Shown here: positions 34,824 through 44,068 of the stretch, piece after piece
How positions within the stretch are numbered: position 1 is the stretch's first letter
Layout of the letters: every line of letters begins with the position of its first letter
Translations under genes and position numbers: made by a program
Notes under the pieces: model-generated
The model's input: the letters and a program-made list of their open reading frames with translations, nothing else
Databases searched by the model: none
Told to the model about the DNA's origin: nothing
Assembly (NCBI RefSeq): GCF_012726195.1
Contig: NZ_JAASAF010000005.1
Coordinates: forward strand, 395,256 to 459,255
Source of the DNA: Rhodococcus sp. HNM0563
Lineage (GTDB): Bacteria; Actinomycetota; Actinomycetes; Mycobacteriales; Mycobacteriaceae
Length of the DNA stretch: 64,000 bases
Direction: 5' to 3'

Positions 34824-36848
34824 GTGTCCAAGCTCTCCACCGCCACGAAGCGGCTTCTACTGGGTCGGCCGTTTCGAAGTGACACCCTCGGGCACACATT
34901 GCTTCCCAAGCGCATCGCGCTGCCCGTGTTCGCCTCCGATGCCCTGTCGTCGATCGCATACGCGCCGGAGGAGATATTCCTGGTCCTCTCGGTGGCGGGA
35001 CTCTCGGCATACGCCTTCACTCCGTGGGTCGGCGTTGCTGTTGCGGTCGTGCTCGTCATAGTGGTGGCGAGTTACCGGCAGAATGTGCGTGCCTACCCGT
35101 CCGGTGGTGGCGATTACGAGGTGGCGACGAAGAACCTCGGACCCATCGCCGGGCTGACGGTCGGCAGTGCGCTTCTCGTGGACTACGTGCTCATTCTCGC
35201 GGTGTCGATTTCGTCGGCCGCAGCAAACATCGGGTCGGCCGTGCCGTTCGTCGCGCAGCACAAGGTGTTGTTCGCGGTCCTGGCGATCGGGCTCCTCACG
35301 GCCATGAACCTGCGCGGCATGCGGGAGGCGGGAACCGCGTTCGCCATCCCCACATACGCGTTCATGGCCGCCATGGCCATCATGATCGCCTGGGGCTTCA
35401 TACAGATTTTCGTGCTCGGGGACGATCTGCGCGCGGAGTCCGCCGACTTCGAACTCGTGGCGGAGCAGACGGATCTGACGGCGATCGCCTTCGTGTTTCT
35501 GATCGCCCGCGCGTTCTCGTCCGGGTGTGCCGCTCTCACGGGTGTCGAAGCGATCAGCACGGGAGTGCCTGCGTTCCGCAAGCCGAAGGCCCGCAACGCT
35601 GCGACCACGTTGCTTTTGCTCGGCGCGGTGGCCGTGCCGTTGTTCCTCGGGGTGGTGTTCCTCGCAGGTCGGATCGGTGTGGTGGTCGCCGAGCATCCCG
35701 CCACTCAATTGAGGGGCGCCCCGGAGGGGTACGAGCAGAAGACGCTTGTCGCGCAACTCGCACACGCGGTGTTCGCCGGCTTTCCCGTCGGTTTCTTCCT
35801 CGTGACCGTGGCCACGGCATTGATCCTGTTGCTCGCAGCGAACACCGCGTTCAGTGGGTTCCCGGCGCTGGCGTCGGTACTCGCGCAGAATCGGTATCTC
35901 CCGCGACAACTGCATACCCGCGGTGACAAGCTGGCGTTCAGTAACGGGATCCTGTTCCTGTCGGGTGTGGCCATCGTGTTCGTGTGGGTCTTCGATGCCC
36001 GGGTCACCCAGCTGATTCAGCTGTACATCGTGGGAGTGTTCGTCGCGTTCACGCTCGGACAGGCGGGCATGGTGCGGCACTGGACCCGGCACTTGGCGGT
36101 GGAGACCGATCCGTCCGAACGGGGACGGATGATCCGCGCACGCATGATCAACGGTCTCGGTTTGATTGCGACCGCCGTGGTGTTGATCATCGTGCTGGTC
36201 ACCAAATTCTCCGGGGGAGCGTGGATCGCGGTCCTCATGATTCTGGTGATCTTCGTGCTGATGAAAGCGATCCGGCGTCACTACGACAGCGTGGCCGCTG
36301 AACTCGAGGCTGCGGAGTGGGACGGAGTACTGCCGAGCCGCACACACTCGATCGTCCTGGTGTCGACGCTGCACCTGCCGACACGTCGAGCCTTGGCCTT
36401 TGCGCGGGCGACACGGCCCGACACCCTCGAGGCAATCACGGTCAACGTCGACGACGTCAATACCCGTCAACTGGTCCGGGACTGGGATGCCAGCGACATC
36501 ACGGTACCGTTGAAGGTCGTCGAGTCGCCGTATCGCGAGATCACCCGGCCGGTTCTGGATTACGTGCGACGCGTACGGCGGGATTCCCCGCGCGACGTCG
36601 TCACCGTATTCATTCCGGAGTACGTGGTCGGGCACTGGTGGGAGCAGATCCTTCACAACCAGAGCGCGCTGCGATTGAAGAGTCGACTGCTCTTCCAGCC
36701 GGGAGTGATGGTCACGAGTGTGCCGTGGCAGTTGCGTTCGTCTGCGAAGGTACCGAAGGACCGAGTCGACACCGTGCCGGGGGCGATCCGCCGCGGGTTG
36801 GAGAACCAAGCGGGTCCCGGGCCCGCAAAACAGGAGGATGATCAGTGA
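34824..36848 (+). CDS. KimA-like APC-superfamily permease (Rv2690c-like)
   Basis: 674 aa. An APC-type core of about 12 transmembrane segments spans residues 30-470. A cytoplasmic C-terminal domain of about 190 residues (HSIVLVSTLHLPTRRAL, TVNVDDVNTRQL) resembles a universal-stress-like domain. The start (RLLLGRPFRSDTLG...LPVFASDALSSIAYAPEEI) is like B. subtilis KimA, a K+/H+ symporter. It is divergent from CeoB/CeoC, K+-regulatory proteins, supporting a potassium role. TAGGCT six bases before GTG 34824 suggests a leaderless transcript. The RNA methyltransferase overlaps its stop by four bases. Confidence 0.85.
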   Translation: MSKLSTATKRLLLGRPFRSDTLGHTLLPKRIALPVFASDALSSIAYAPEEIFLVLSVAGLSAYAFTPWVGVAVAVVLVIVVASYRQNVRAYPSGGGDYEVATKNLGPIAGLTVGSALLVDYVLILAVSISSAAANIGSAVPFVAQHKVLFAVLAIGLLTAMNLRGMREAGTAFAIPTYAFMAAMAIMIAWGFIQIFVLGDDLRAESADFELVAEQTDLTAIAFVFLIARAFSSGCAALTGVEAISTGVPAFRKPKARNAATTLLLLGAVAVPLFLGVVFLAGRIGVVVAEHPATQLRGAPEGYEQKTLVAQLAHAVFAGFPVGFFLVTVATALILLLAANTAFSGFPALASVLAQNRYLPRQLHTRGDKLAFSNGILFLSGVAIVFVWVFDARVTQLIQLYIVGVFVAFTLGQAGMVRHWTRHLAVETDPSERGRMIRARMINGLGLIATAVVLIIVLVTKFSGGAWIAVLMILVIFVLMKAIRRHYDSVAAELEAAEWDGVLPSRTHSIVLVSTLHLPTRRALAFARATRPDTLEAITVNVDDVNTRQLVRDWDASDITVPLKVVESPYREITRPVLDYVRRVRRDSPRDVVTVFIPEYVVGHWWEQILHNQSALRLKSRLLFQPGVMVTSVPWQLRSSAKVPKDRVDTVPGAIRRGLENQAGPGPAKQEDDQ

Positions 36849-38137
36849 GTCGCCAGGGTCAGCAGAGCGCAGGAACCGACTGGTCCGGGCAACGGATCGA
36901 GCTGATGCTCGGCAATCCCGCACACGGCGGCTTCTGCGTCGCCCGCCACGAAGGACGGGTGGTGTTCGTGCGACACGGCCTGCCGGGGGAGCGGGTGTTC
37001 GCGGTCGTCACCGAGGACCGCGGCGGCTCCTTCTGTTTCGCCGACGCGGTGGAAATCGTCGAAGCGTCGGACGATCGCGTCGACCGCGCGTGCCCCATCT
37101 CCGGCCCAGGCGGCGCAGGCTGCTGCGACATGTCGCATGCCACGCCGTCGGCGCAACGGAACATTGCGGCGACCGTGGTAGCCGAACAACTGCGCCGTCT
37201 GGGCGGGGTGGAGCGTGACGTTCTCGTGGAGGAGGTGCCCGGAAGCACCCCGGACGGCACTCGGTGGCGGACGCGGGTCCGATTGGCGGTCGATGCGGCG
37301 GGAACGCCGGGATACCGGCGTTACCACAGCAACGACGTGGTGCCGGAACTCGGCTGCACCCAGATCGACCGACGCGCCTACATCGACCTGCCCGACCACG
37401 TCTGGCAACCGGGTTCCGATCTGCAGGTCGTCCTCGACGCGAACGGTGAACGGCATGTGGTGGAGATCGCACCGCCAGTGGTCTCACGCACCGGTCGGCG
37501 TAGCCGGGGCAGGCGTGGCGCGTCGGCGCGCCGTGCTGCAGTGAACGCACCGCGCGCGGAGAAAGTGGTCGAGGGGTCCGGTCGTCCCGTCGAGCGGGTC
37601 GGATCACGGGAATGGCAGCTGGCAGCCACGGGATTCTGGCAGGCTCATCGAGGGGCTGCGCGTATGTACTCGACCGTGGTGAGCGAGTGGGCGGATGCCG
37701 GGGCGGGCAGCACCGTGTGGGATCTCTACGGCGGTGTGGGTGTGTTCGCGGCAGCGGTGGCTGGGCAGGTCGGTTCGTCCGGACGAATCGAGTCGGTGGA
37801 GTCGTCCCGTCAGGCGGTGGACGACGGCACGGAGGCTCTCGCCGACCTGTCGCAGGTGTCGTTTCGGCACGGGCGGGTAGAGCGCATGATCGGTGCACTG
37901 GCGTCCCCCGACGTGGTGATTCTCGATCCGCCGCGCGCCGGTGCGGGTAAGGACGTCGTCGCTGCGATCGCGGATTCGGCACCTCGGCGAGTGATCCATG
38001 TCGGTTGCGACCCGGCGTCGTTCGGGCGGGATGTCGGCCTCTATCGCGAGCGGGGATTCGAGCTGGCGGATCTGCGTGCGTTCGCTGCGTTTCCTTCGAC
38101 ACACCACGTGGAATGCCTCGCGCTGTTCACACGCTGA
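36845..38137 (+). CDS. TRAM-domain class I RNA methyltransferase (TrmA/RlmD-like, Rv2689c)
   Basis: 430 aa. An N-terminal TRAM domain (GQRIELMLGNPAHGGFCVARHEGRVVFV) precedes a Fe-S region with CPISGPGGAGCCD, then the catalytic domain: SAM loop DLYGGVGVF, ILDPPRAGAG, and the HVGCDPASFGRD block with the catalytic Cys. These enzymes make 5-methyluridine in tRNA or rRNA. The Fe-S cysteine spacing (C-x9-CC) differs from E. coli RlmD. GTG 36845 overlaps the permease stop (GTGA), so the two are coupled. Confidence 0.9.
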   Translation: MSRQGQQSAGTDWSGQRIELMLGNPAHGGFCVARHEGRVVFVRHGLPGERVFAVVTEDRGGSFCFADAVEIVEASDDRVDRACPISGPGGAGCCDMSHATPSAQRNIAATVVAEQLRRLGGVERDVLVEEVPGSTPDGTRWRTRVRLAVDAAGTPGYRRYHSNDVVPELGCTQIDRRAYIDLPDHVWQPGSDLQVVLDANGERHVVEIAPPVVSRTGRRSRGRRGASARRAAVNAPRAEKVVEGSGRPVERVGSREWQLAATGFWQAHRGAARMYSTVVSEWADAGAGSTVWDLYGGVGVFAAAVAGQVGSSGRIESVESSRQAVDDGTEALADLSQVSFRHGRVERMIGALASPDVVILDPPRAGAGKDVVAAIADSAPRRVIHVGCDPASFGRDVGLYRERGFELADLRAFAAFPSTHHVECLALFTR

Positions 38138-38178
38138 TTCGTCCCAGGTGAGGGCGTGAGTGCTGTCCGATTCGGGGT

Positions 38179-38228
38179 ATTTGCTTGAGGCATGCAACTA
38201 ATTATATAGTTGCATGCCTCAAGCAAAT
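38179..38228. promoter_or_regulatory. Large perfect palindrome with embedded promoter: probable MarR operator
   Basis: A 22-bp perfect inverted repeat (38179-38200 with 38207-38228) has a six-base spacer ATTATA. Each arm holds a 17-bp sub-palindrome (TTGC-TTGAGGCAT-GCAA at 38181-38197 and its reverse complement at 38210-38226), so two dimers could bind. TATAGT (38205-38210), a strong -10, sits in the centre. Bound repressor would block it. The site is 24 bases upstream of marR. Confidence 0.75.
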
Positions 38229-38251
38229 TATTCGTAGAATCGGAGGATCGC

Positions 38252-38734
38252 GTGACCGCCGTCCAGCCGGATACCGTCCACGCGCTCACCGACGCCATCT
38301 TCCTGTTCGGCCGCACGCTACGGGCCGCACTCTCGCACAGCGAAGTCGATCTGCTTCCCAATGCTCTCGCAGGGGTGCTCTTCCTCCTCGCTCGTACCGG
38401 GCAGTGCCGTCCGAGTGAACTCGCAGCCGAGATGCAGGTCGGTCAATCGTCGTTGAGCCGCCAGATCGGTGAGCTCGTCGACCGCGGCTTGGTCGACAAG
38501 CATCCCGACCCCGATGACAAGCGGGCGCATCTCGTGACCTGCTCGTCCGCGGGCCTCGACATATTGGGTGCGATCAGAGATCGGCGTACCGAACGACTGG
38601 CCACCCAACTCGGGGACTGGAACGAACAGCAACTCGAGGACGCTCTCGACGCCCTCGATCGGCTCAACAACGCGCTGGGGCCCATTGCTCCCGCCGGCGT
38701 GGGCACCCCTAACGCACAAAGGATCTGTTCATGA
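38252..38734 (+). CDS. MarR family transcriptional regulator
   Basis: 160 aa. It has a typical MarR winged helix: LAGVLFLLARTGQCRPSELAAEM leads to the recognition helix QSSLSRQIGELVDRG, then the wing DPDDKRAHLVTC. GTG 38252 is preceded by GGAGG with a five-base gap; ATG 38210 lies inside the operator palindrome and is rejected. Its four-base overlap (ATGA) with the downstream efflux gene shows a two-gene operon. It probably represses itself and the transporter until a ligand, perhaps a phenolic compound or drug, is bound. Confidence 0.93.
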   Translation: MTAVQPDTVHALTDAIFLFGRTLRAALSHSEVDLLPNALAGVLFLLARTGQCRPSELAAEMQVGQSSLSRQIGELVDRGLVDKHPDPDDKRAHLVTCSSAGLDILGAIRDRRTERLATQLGDWNEQQLEDALDALDRLNNALGPIAPAGVGTPNAQRICS

Positions 38735-40350
38735 GTACAACCGCAGTCACGGACGGTGCATCGACGCCGCCCGGTACCGGTCAGGATGCAGAAGCGCTCC
38801 TGACCCACCGCGAGATCCTCGCAATCCTCGCCGGCCTGCTCGCCGCATTGTTCACCGCATTGCTCAGCAGCACTATCGTCTCCACCGCGCTCCCGACGAT
38901 CATCGCCGACCTCCGGGGCACGCAGACTCAATATGCATGGGTCATCACCACAGCACTGCTCGCCAATGCGGCGTCCACACCGATCTGGGGCAAGCTGTCC
39001 GACCTGTTCAACAAGAAGCTGCTCGTTCAGCTGTCGATTCTGATCTTCGTCGGCGGCTCCGTGCTGGCGGGTCTCGCTCAGGATGTGAACATCCTCCTCG
39101 GCGCACGCGTCATCCAGGGCATCGGGATGGGCGGTCTGACCGCGTTGGTCGTGGCCATCATCGGCAGCATCATTCCGCCACGTGAGCGCGGCCGGTACTC
39201 CGGCTACATGGGTGCGGTGATGGCCGTCGCGATGTCGGGCGGTCCGGTCCTCGGCGGTGTGATCGTCGACAGCCCGCTGGGCTGGCGCTGGTGCTTCTAC
39301 GTGTGTGTCCCGCTTGCCGTGGTGGCACTGTTCCTGCTTCAGCGCACTCTGAAGATTGCAACCGAACGCAAGGCGAACGTGAAGATCGACTGGCTCGGTG
39401 CGACGTTGATCACCGCCGGTGTCAGCGTTCTCCTGATCTGGGTCTCGTTCGCAGGCAAGGAAGGCTACTACGAGTGGGTCTCTCTCGAATCGGCCCTCTA
39501 CGTTCTCGCCGGTCTTGCGCTTCTTGCGCTGACGGTGTTCGTCGAGGCGAAGGTGTCCGATCCGGTCATTCCGCTGAAGATCATCACCGAACGGACGACC
39601 GCGCTGGCCATCATCGCATCCATCGCAGTCGGTGTCGGGTTGTTCGGTGCCACCACGTTCCTCACCCAGTACTTCCAGACCGCGCGCGGTTTCAGCCCGA
39701 CCTCGGCCGGCCTGCTCACCATCCCGATGGTCGCGGGCACGTTGGTCTCCTCGATGGTGTCGGGGCAACTGATCACCCGTTTCGGTCGGTGGAAGCCGTT
39801 CATCGTCGGCGGCGCAGTGCTCCAGTTCGTCGGCTTCGCACTTCTCGGGACGCTCGACCACACCACCTCGCTCGTGGTCATCGGCATCTACATCGCGATC
39901 GTGGGTCTGGGCACCGGCATGTTGATGCAGAACCTGGTGCTCGCAGTTCAGAACACTGTGAGCGTGAAGAACATCGGCGCAGCAAGTAGCTCGGTCGCAT
40001 TCTTCCGCACCTTCGGCGGCGCGATCGGTGTGTCGATCCTCGGGTCGATCCTTGCGGCTCGCGTGGCCACACTCTCGGCGGAGGGGTTCGCGAAACTGGG
40101 CATCGATACCTCGGCGTCCGGCGGCAGCGGTGCCAATCTGGACATCGACGCGCTCCCCGCGCCGGTTGCGGAGGTCGTGCATACGTCCTATGGCGACGCC
40201 ACGGGTACGCTCTTCCTCGTAGCCGCCGGATTCGCACTCATTACTCTGGTGGCAGTGGTGCTCATCCCGAACCGTGAGCTGCGCACCACGATCGACATCG
40301 TCGACGAGGAGCCCGCGACCGACCGTCGTGCCCCTGCCGCCGAGGTGTAG
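38731..40350 (+). CDS. DHA2-type (14-TM) MFS efflux transporter
   Basis: 539 aa. Fourteen transmembrane segments are visible from residue 28 (ILAGLLAALFTALLSSTIVSTALPTI) to about 515. The MFS motif A-like GKLSDLFNKK, motif C (GPVLGGVIVD) and the start sequence are those of EmrB/QacA-type proton-drug antiporters. It exports small molecules across the cytoplasmic membrane. Translation is coupled to marR. The C-terminus is short and acidic. A hairpin follows the stop. Confidence 0.93.
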   Translation: MSTTAVTDGASTPPGTGQDAEALLTHREILAILAGLLAALFTALLSSTIVSTALPTIIADLRGTQTQYAWVITTALLANAASTPIWGKLSDLFNKKLLVQLSILIFVGGSVLAGLAQDVNILLGARVIQGIGMGGLTALVVAIIGSIIPPRERGRYSGYMGAVMAVAMSGGPVLGGVIVDSPLGWRWCFYVCVPLAVVALFLLQRTLKIATERKANVKIDWLGATLITAGVSVLLIWVSFAGKEGYYEWVSLESALYVLAGLALLALTVFVEAKVSDPVIPLKIITERTTALAIIASIAVGVGLFGATTFLTQYFQTARGFSPTSAGLLTIPMVAGTLVSSMVSGQLITRFGRWKPFIVGGAVLQFVGFALLGTLDHTTSLVVIGIYIAIVGLGTGMLMQNLVLAVQNTVSVKNIGAASSSVAFFRTFGGAIGVSILGSILAARVATLSAEGFAKLGIDTSASGGSGANLDIDALPAPVAEVVHTSYGDATGTLFLVAAGFALITLVAVVLIPNRELRTTIDIVDEEPATDRRAPAAEV

Positions 40351-40361
40351 AGAGGCATCGA

Positions 40362-40399
40362 GCGAGGCGCACATGTGTCGCCCGACCTGTGCGTCTCGC
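40362..40399 (+). terminator. Terminator after the marR-efflux operon
   Basis: Positions 40362-40373 pair with 40388-40399 (12 bp, one G-U pair) around a 14-base loop. It lies 11 bases after the transporter stop. Downstream, TAGAAT (40441-40446) is a plausible dxs -10. Confidence 0.65.
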
Positions 40400-40502
40400 G
40401 GTGTGAGTGATGTGACGGTCCGAACCGTGCAGCCGCTCCGTAGAATGCAGTAACTGCTCGCGCACCGTCGCGGGAATCACGATCCGGAGGGAGCTAGATC
40501 AG

Positions 40503-42416
40503 TTGGGTGTCCTGTCCCGCATCCAGTCACCCGACGATGTGCGTCGCCTCTCGCCCAGCGAGGTCACGCAACTCGCAGGTGAGATCCGCGGCTTCCTTGT
40601 CGAGAAGGTGGCGGCAACCGGGGGACACCTCGGCCCCAACCTCGGTGTCGTCGAGTTGACGCTCGCACTCCATCGCGTGTTCGACTCGCCGCACGATCCG
40701 ATCCTGTTCGACACCGGCCACCAGGCCTACGTCCACAAGATTCTCACCGGCCGCAAGGACGACTTCGACACACTGCGGCAGCGCGGTGGCCTGTCCGGGT
40801 ATCCGTGCCGGGCCGAGAGCGAGCACGACTGGATCGAGTCGTCGCATGCCTCGGCCGCGCTGTCCTACGCAGATGGTCTCGCGAAGGCATACCAGCTCAG
40901 TGGCCAGGAACGTACCGTCGTCGCAGTGGTCGGAGACGGAGCCCTCACCGGGGGAATGTGCTGGGAAGCGCTCAACAACATCGCCGCAGGCAGCAATCGC
41001 TCGCTGGTGATGGTGGTCAACGACAACGGCCGCTCGTACGCGCCGACGATCGGAGGTCTCGCCGAACACCTGGCTGCGCTCCGTCTTCGGCCCGGTTACG
41101 AGCGCGCGCTCGACAACGGTCGCCGCATGGTCAAGAAGATCCCGTGGCTCGGAGCTGCGGCGTACTCCGTGCTGCACGGGATGAAGACCGGACTCAAAGA
41201 TGCGGTGAGCCCGCAGGTGCTGTTCACCGACCTCGGAATCAAATACCTCGGGCCGGTCGACGGTCACGACGAGCCCGCACTCGAAGCCGCCCTGCGCCGT
41301 GCGAAGGCATACGGCGGTCCGGTGATCGTGCACGCGGTCACCAGGAAAGGCGCGGGGTACGCGCCTGCCGAGAACCATGAGGCCGACCAGATGCACGCCA
41401 CGGGTGTGATGGATCCGCGTACGGGGCGCGCAACGTCGTCGTCGAAACCTGACTGGACGTCCGTGTTCTCGGACGAACTCATCGCCCATGCCGAAGCGCG
41501 TGAAGACGTGGTCGCGATCACTGCCGCGATGGCGGGCCCCACCGGGCTGGCGAAGTTCGGCGAACGATTCCCCGATCGGACATTCGATGTGGGGATCGCC
41601 GAGCAGCACGCCGTGACCTCCGCGGCGGGCCTTGCGCTCGGCGGCATGCACCCTGTCGTCGCGGTGTATTCGACGTTCCTCAACCGGGCGTTCGACCAGC
41701 TCCTCATGGATGTGGCCCTGCTGAAACAACCCGTGACGCTGGTGCTCGATCGAGCCGGAATCACAGGCACGGACGGCGCGAGCCACAACGGCATGTGGGA
41801 CATGTCACTCCTCGGTATCGTCCCCGGAATCCGCGTGGCAGCGCCGCGCGACGGCTCCACTCTGCGTGAAGAGCTCGGTGAAGCCCTCGGGGTCGATGAC
41901 GGCCCGACAGTGCTCCGATTCCCGAAGGGCGCTGTCGGAGAAGATATTCCCGCGATCGAGCGCCTCGGCGGCACGGTCGATGTGCTGCGAATGCCCGAGC
42001 GTCGAACGGGCGATGTTCTGTTCGTCGCGGTGGGGGTGTTCGCATCCTTGGCGCTCGACGCCGCCGACCGGCTTGCTCAGCAGGGCATCACCGCCGCTGT
42101 CGTCGACCCGCGGTGGGTGCTGCCGGTTCCCGACCCGGTGACCGATCTGGCGGATGCGTTCCGCTTGGTCGTGACGATCGAGGACGGTGGTATCCACGGC
42201 GGTGTCGGCTCGGCGGTGTCATCGGCGTTGCGCAGCAACGACATCGACGTGCCTACGCGCGACATCGCGGTACCCCAGGAGTTTCTCGACCACGGGTCGA
42301 GGGGAGAGATCCACCAGGAGCTCGGCTTGACCGCGCAGGATGTCGCGCGGCAGGTCACCGGCTGGGTGGTGGGTCTCGACGGCAGTGACGCCTCGGAGAC
42401 CATCGCGCAACGCTGA
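40503..42416 (+). CDS. dxs: 1-deoxy-D-xylulose-5-phosphate synthase Dxs
   Basis: 637 aa thiamine diphosphate enzyme that makes DXP from pyruvate and glyceraldehyde 3-phosphate, the first step of the MEP isoprenoid pathway. Its products feed menaquinone, carotenoids and the decaprenyl carrier of the cell wall. Visible features are the catalytic [15 protein letters not shown], the ThDP motif [19 protein letters not shown]...NDN, and the transketolase C-domain. The likely start is TTG 40503, with GGAGG 12 bases upstream, so the exact start is uncertain. The neighbour order with RNase D resembles M. tuberculosis. Confidence 0.96.
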   Translation: MGVLSRIQSPDDVRRLSPSEVTQLAGEIRGFLVEKVAATGGHLGPNLGVVELTLALHRVFDSPHDPILFDTGHQAYVHKILTGRKDDFDTLRQRGGLSGYPCRAESEHDWIESSHASAALSYADGLAKAYQLSGQERTVVAVVGDGALTGGMCWEALNNIAAGSNRSLVMVVNDNGRSYAPTIGGLAEHLAALRLRPGYERALDNGRRMVKKIPWLGAAAYSVLHGMKTGLKDAVSPQVLFTDLGIKYLGPVDGHDEPALEAALRRAKAYGGPVIVHAVTRKGAGYAPAENHEADQMHATGVMDPRTGRATSSSKPDWTSVFSDELIAHAEAREDVVAITAAMAGPTGLAKFGERFPDRTFDVGIAEQHAVTSAAGLALGGMHPVVAVYSTFLNRAFDQLLMDVALLKQPVTLVLDRAGITGTDGASHNGMWDMSLLGIVPGIRVAAPRDGSTLREELGEALGVDDGPTVLRFPKGAVGEDIPAIERLGGTVDVLRMPERRTGDVLFVAVGVFASLALDAADRLAQQGITAAVVDPRWVLPVPDPVTDLADAFRLVVTIEDGGIHGGVGSAVSSALRSNDIDVPTRDIAVPQEFLDHGSRGEIHQELGLTAQDVARQVTGWVVGLDGSDASETIAQR

Positions 42417-42463
42417 GGCGGCGGATCGGGCAACGCTGAGCCGATCGGTCGCGTAACTCATCG

Positions 42464-43870
42464 TCAGCTGTGCATGTCCTCGAGTTCCATCCCCTTGGTT
42501 TCCGGGATCTTCGACTTGACGAAGAAGAACGACAGCAGAGCGAAGAACGCGAACAGTCCGTAGAGGAACCACAGCCCCACCGATTCCGTGAGCGGCGGGA
42601 ACGCCAGGGTCACCGTGAAGTTCGCGATCCAGTTGGCCGCGGTGCTCAGTCCCAGCGCCAGGGCGCGCATCCGATTGGGGAACATCTCGCCGAGCATCAC
42701 CCACATGATGGGACCCCAGGTGGCAGCGAAGAACACCACGAATGCGTTGGCTCCGATGAGTGCCACCGTGCCCCACGGCGCAGGCAATTGCAGATCCTCA
42801 CCACTACCGGTGGCCTGCGAAAACGCGATGGCGGCGAGCAGCAGGCTCACGAACATGCCGATCGACCCCACCATCAGCAGGGGACGCCGTCCGACCTTGT
42901 CGACGAACAGTATCGCCACGAAAGTCATGACGACATTGATGACGGCGGTGATCACGGACGTCGTGAACGACTGATTCTCACTGAACCCCACTGATTTCCA
43001 CAGCGTCGTCGAATAGTAGAAGATCGCGTTGATGCCGACGAACTGCTGGAAGATCGCCATCGTGATGCCGACCCACACCAGCGACTGCAGGCCGAAGACC
43101 GGGCCTCGGATATCGTCCCACGACCGGGCAGTCTCGCGGCGCAGCGTCAGCCGAATCTCGGCGACGCGTTCGTCCGGGTGCAGGTCGCCGGTGACGTTGG
43201 CAAGAACCCGGGCGGCTTCCTCATCGAGGTCCTTACCGACCAGAAAGCGTGGGGACTCCGGGATCATCAGAGCGAGCACGCCGTACACGAGGGCGGGGAC
43301 CACGCCGACGAGGAACATCCATCGCCACGCCTCCAGATTCCACCACAGCTCGTTGGAGGCGCCGCCCGCGGCGTTCTGCAGGATCGCATCGGACAGCAGC
43401 GCGGCGAAGATGCCCAGCGTAATCGCGAGTTGTTGTAGTGAGGCCAGGCTGCCGCGGTAACGCGCCGGCGCGATCTCCGAGATGTAGGTGGGTGCGATGA
43501 CGGACGCGATGCCGATGCCGAGGCCGCCGAGGACACGCCACAACATCAGGTCCGGCACGCTGAAGGCCAGACCTGAACCGATCGACGAGATCGTGAACAG
43601 CGCCGAGCCGAGCAACATGACCTTCTTGCGACCCCACCGATCGGCGAGTTGCCCGGCGAACCACGCACCCGCGGCGCAACCGAGTAGCGCGATGGCGACG
43701 GCGAAGCCGGTGAAGAAGGAACCCAACTCGAAATGACCCTGGATGGAGTCGACCGCCCCGTTGATGACCGAACTGTCGAAACCGAAGAGGAAGCCGCCGA
43801 CTGCGGCCGCGACCGTCACGGCGATGACTTTGGCGGCGTGTCCGGTCGAGGGTTGTGTCGGCTCGTTCAT
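42464..43870 (-). CDS. MFS sugar porter family transporter
   Basis: 468 aa with 12 transmembrane segments. Sugar porter signatures are GFLFGFDSSVINGAV, the loop RWGRKKVML, PESPRFLVG and the second-half VDKVGRRPLLM. It is homologous to XylE/GLUT proton-sugar symporters. The sugar is unknown. ATG 43870 follows GAGAGGAT; the in-frame ATG at 43930 is rejected. It converges on dxs and lies downstream of fadB, separated by a strong terminator. Confidence 0.92.
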   Translation of the reverse strand: MNEPTQPSTGHAAKVIAVTVAAAVGGFLFGFDSSVINGAVDSIQGHFELGSFFTGFAVAIALLGCAAGAWFAGQLADRWGRKKVMLLGSALFTISSIGSGLAFSVPDLMLWRVLGGLGIGIASVIAPTYISEIAPARYRGSLASLQQLAITLGIFAALLSDAILQNAAGGASNELWWNLEAWRWMFLVGVVPALVYGVLALMIPESPRFLVGKDLDEEAARVLANVTGDLHPDERVAEIRLTLRRETARSWDDIRGPVFGLQSLVWVGITMAIFQQFVGINAIFYYSTTLWKSVGFSENQSFTTSVITAVINVVMTFVAILFVDKVGRRPLLMVGSIGMFVSLLLAAIAFSQATGSGEDLQLPAPWGTVALIGANAFVVFFAATWGPIMWVMLGEMFPNRMRALALGLSTAANWIANFTVTLAFPPLTESVGLWFLYGLFAFFALLSFFFVKSKIPETKGMELEDMHS

Positions 43871-44012
43871 ATCCTCTCGCACCTGCTCTCCCGTGGGTGC
43901 CGCTCCAGGCGGGGCCTGGTCGGTGCGCAACGACGACGAGCTCGCCGCCGTGGGCAGTGTCGGACGAACTCACGCTAACCCTCGGCACCCCACTCCGCGG
44001 CAAGATCACAAA

Positions 44013-44052
44013 AAACGAGGGTGTGTCACCGATCGGTGACACACCCTCGTTT
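44013..44052. terminator. 40-bp perfect palindrome terminator of the fadA-fadB operon
   Basis: 20-base arms meet without spacer (44013-44032 with 44033-44052). The minus-strand tail reads as a run of six T, making a classical intrinsic terminator after fadB. Confidence 0.88.
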
Positions 44053-44068
44053 CGTAGGTCCGGGGTAC

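Noticed and set aside
34857..36923. 688-codon minus-strand frame opposite the permease
   Set aside because: High-GC codon bias leaves the antisense frame open. The plus strand encodes a clear membrane protein, while this frame is His/Arg-rich without a family.
38443..40374. 643-codon minus-strand frame opposite the efflux gene
   Set aside because: Composition is low in hydrophobics and rich in Asp/His/Glu, and it lies antisense to a 14-segment transporter. No motif was recognised.
42424..42446. Hairpin GATCGG...CCGATC between dxs and the sugar porter
   Set aside because: Only six base pairs around an 11-base loop, so too weak to call a terminator.
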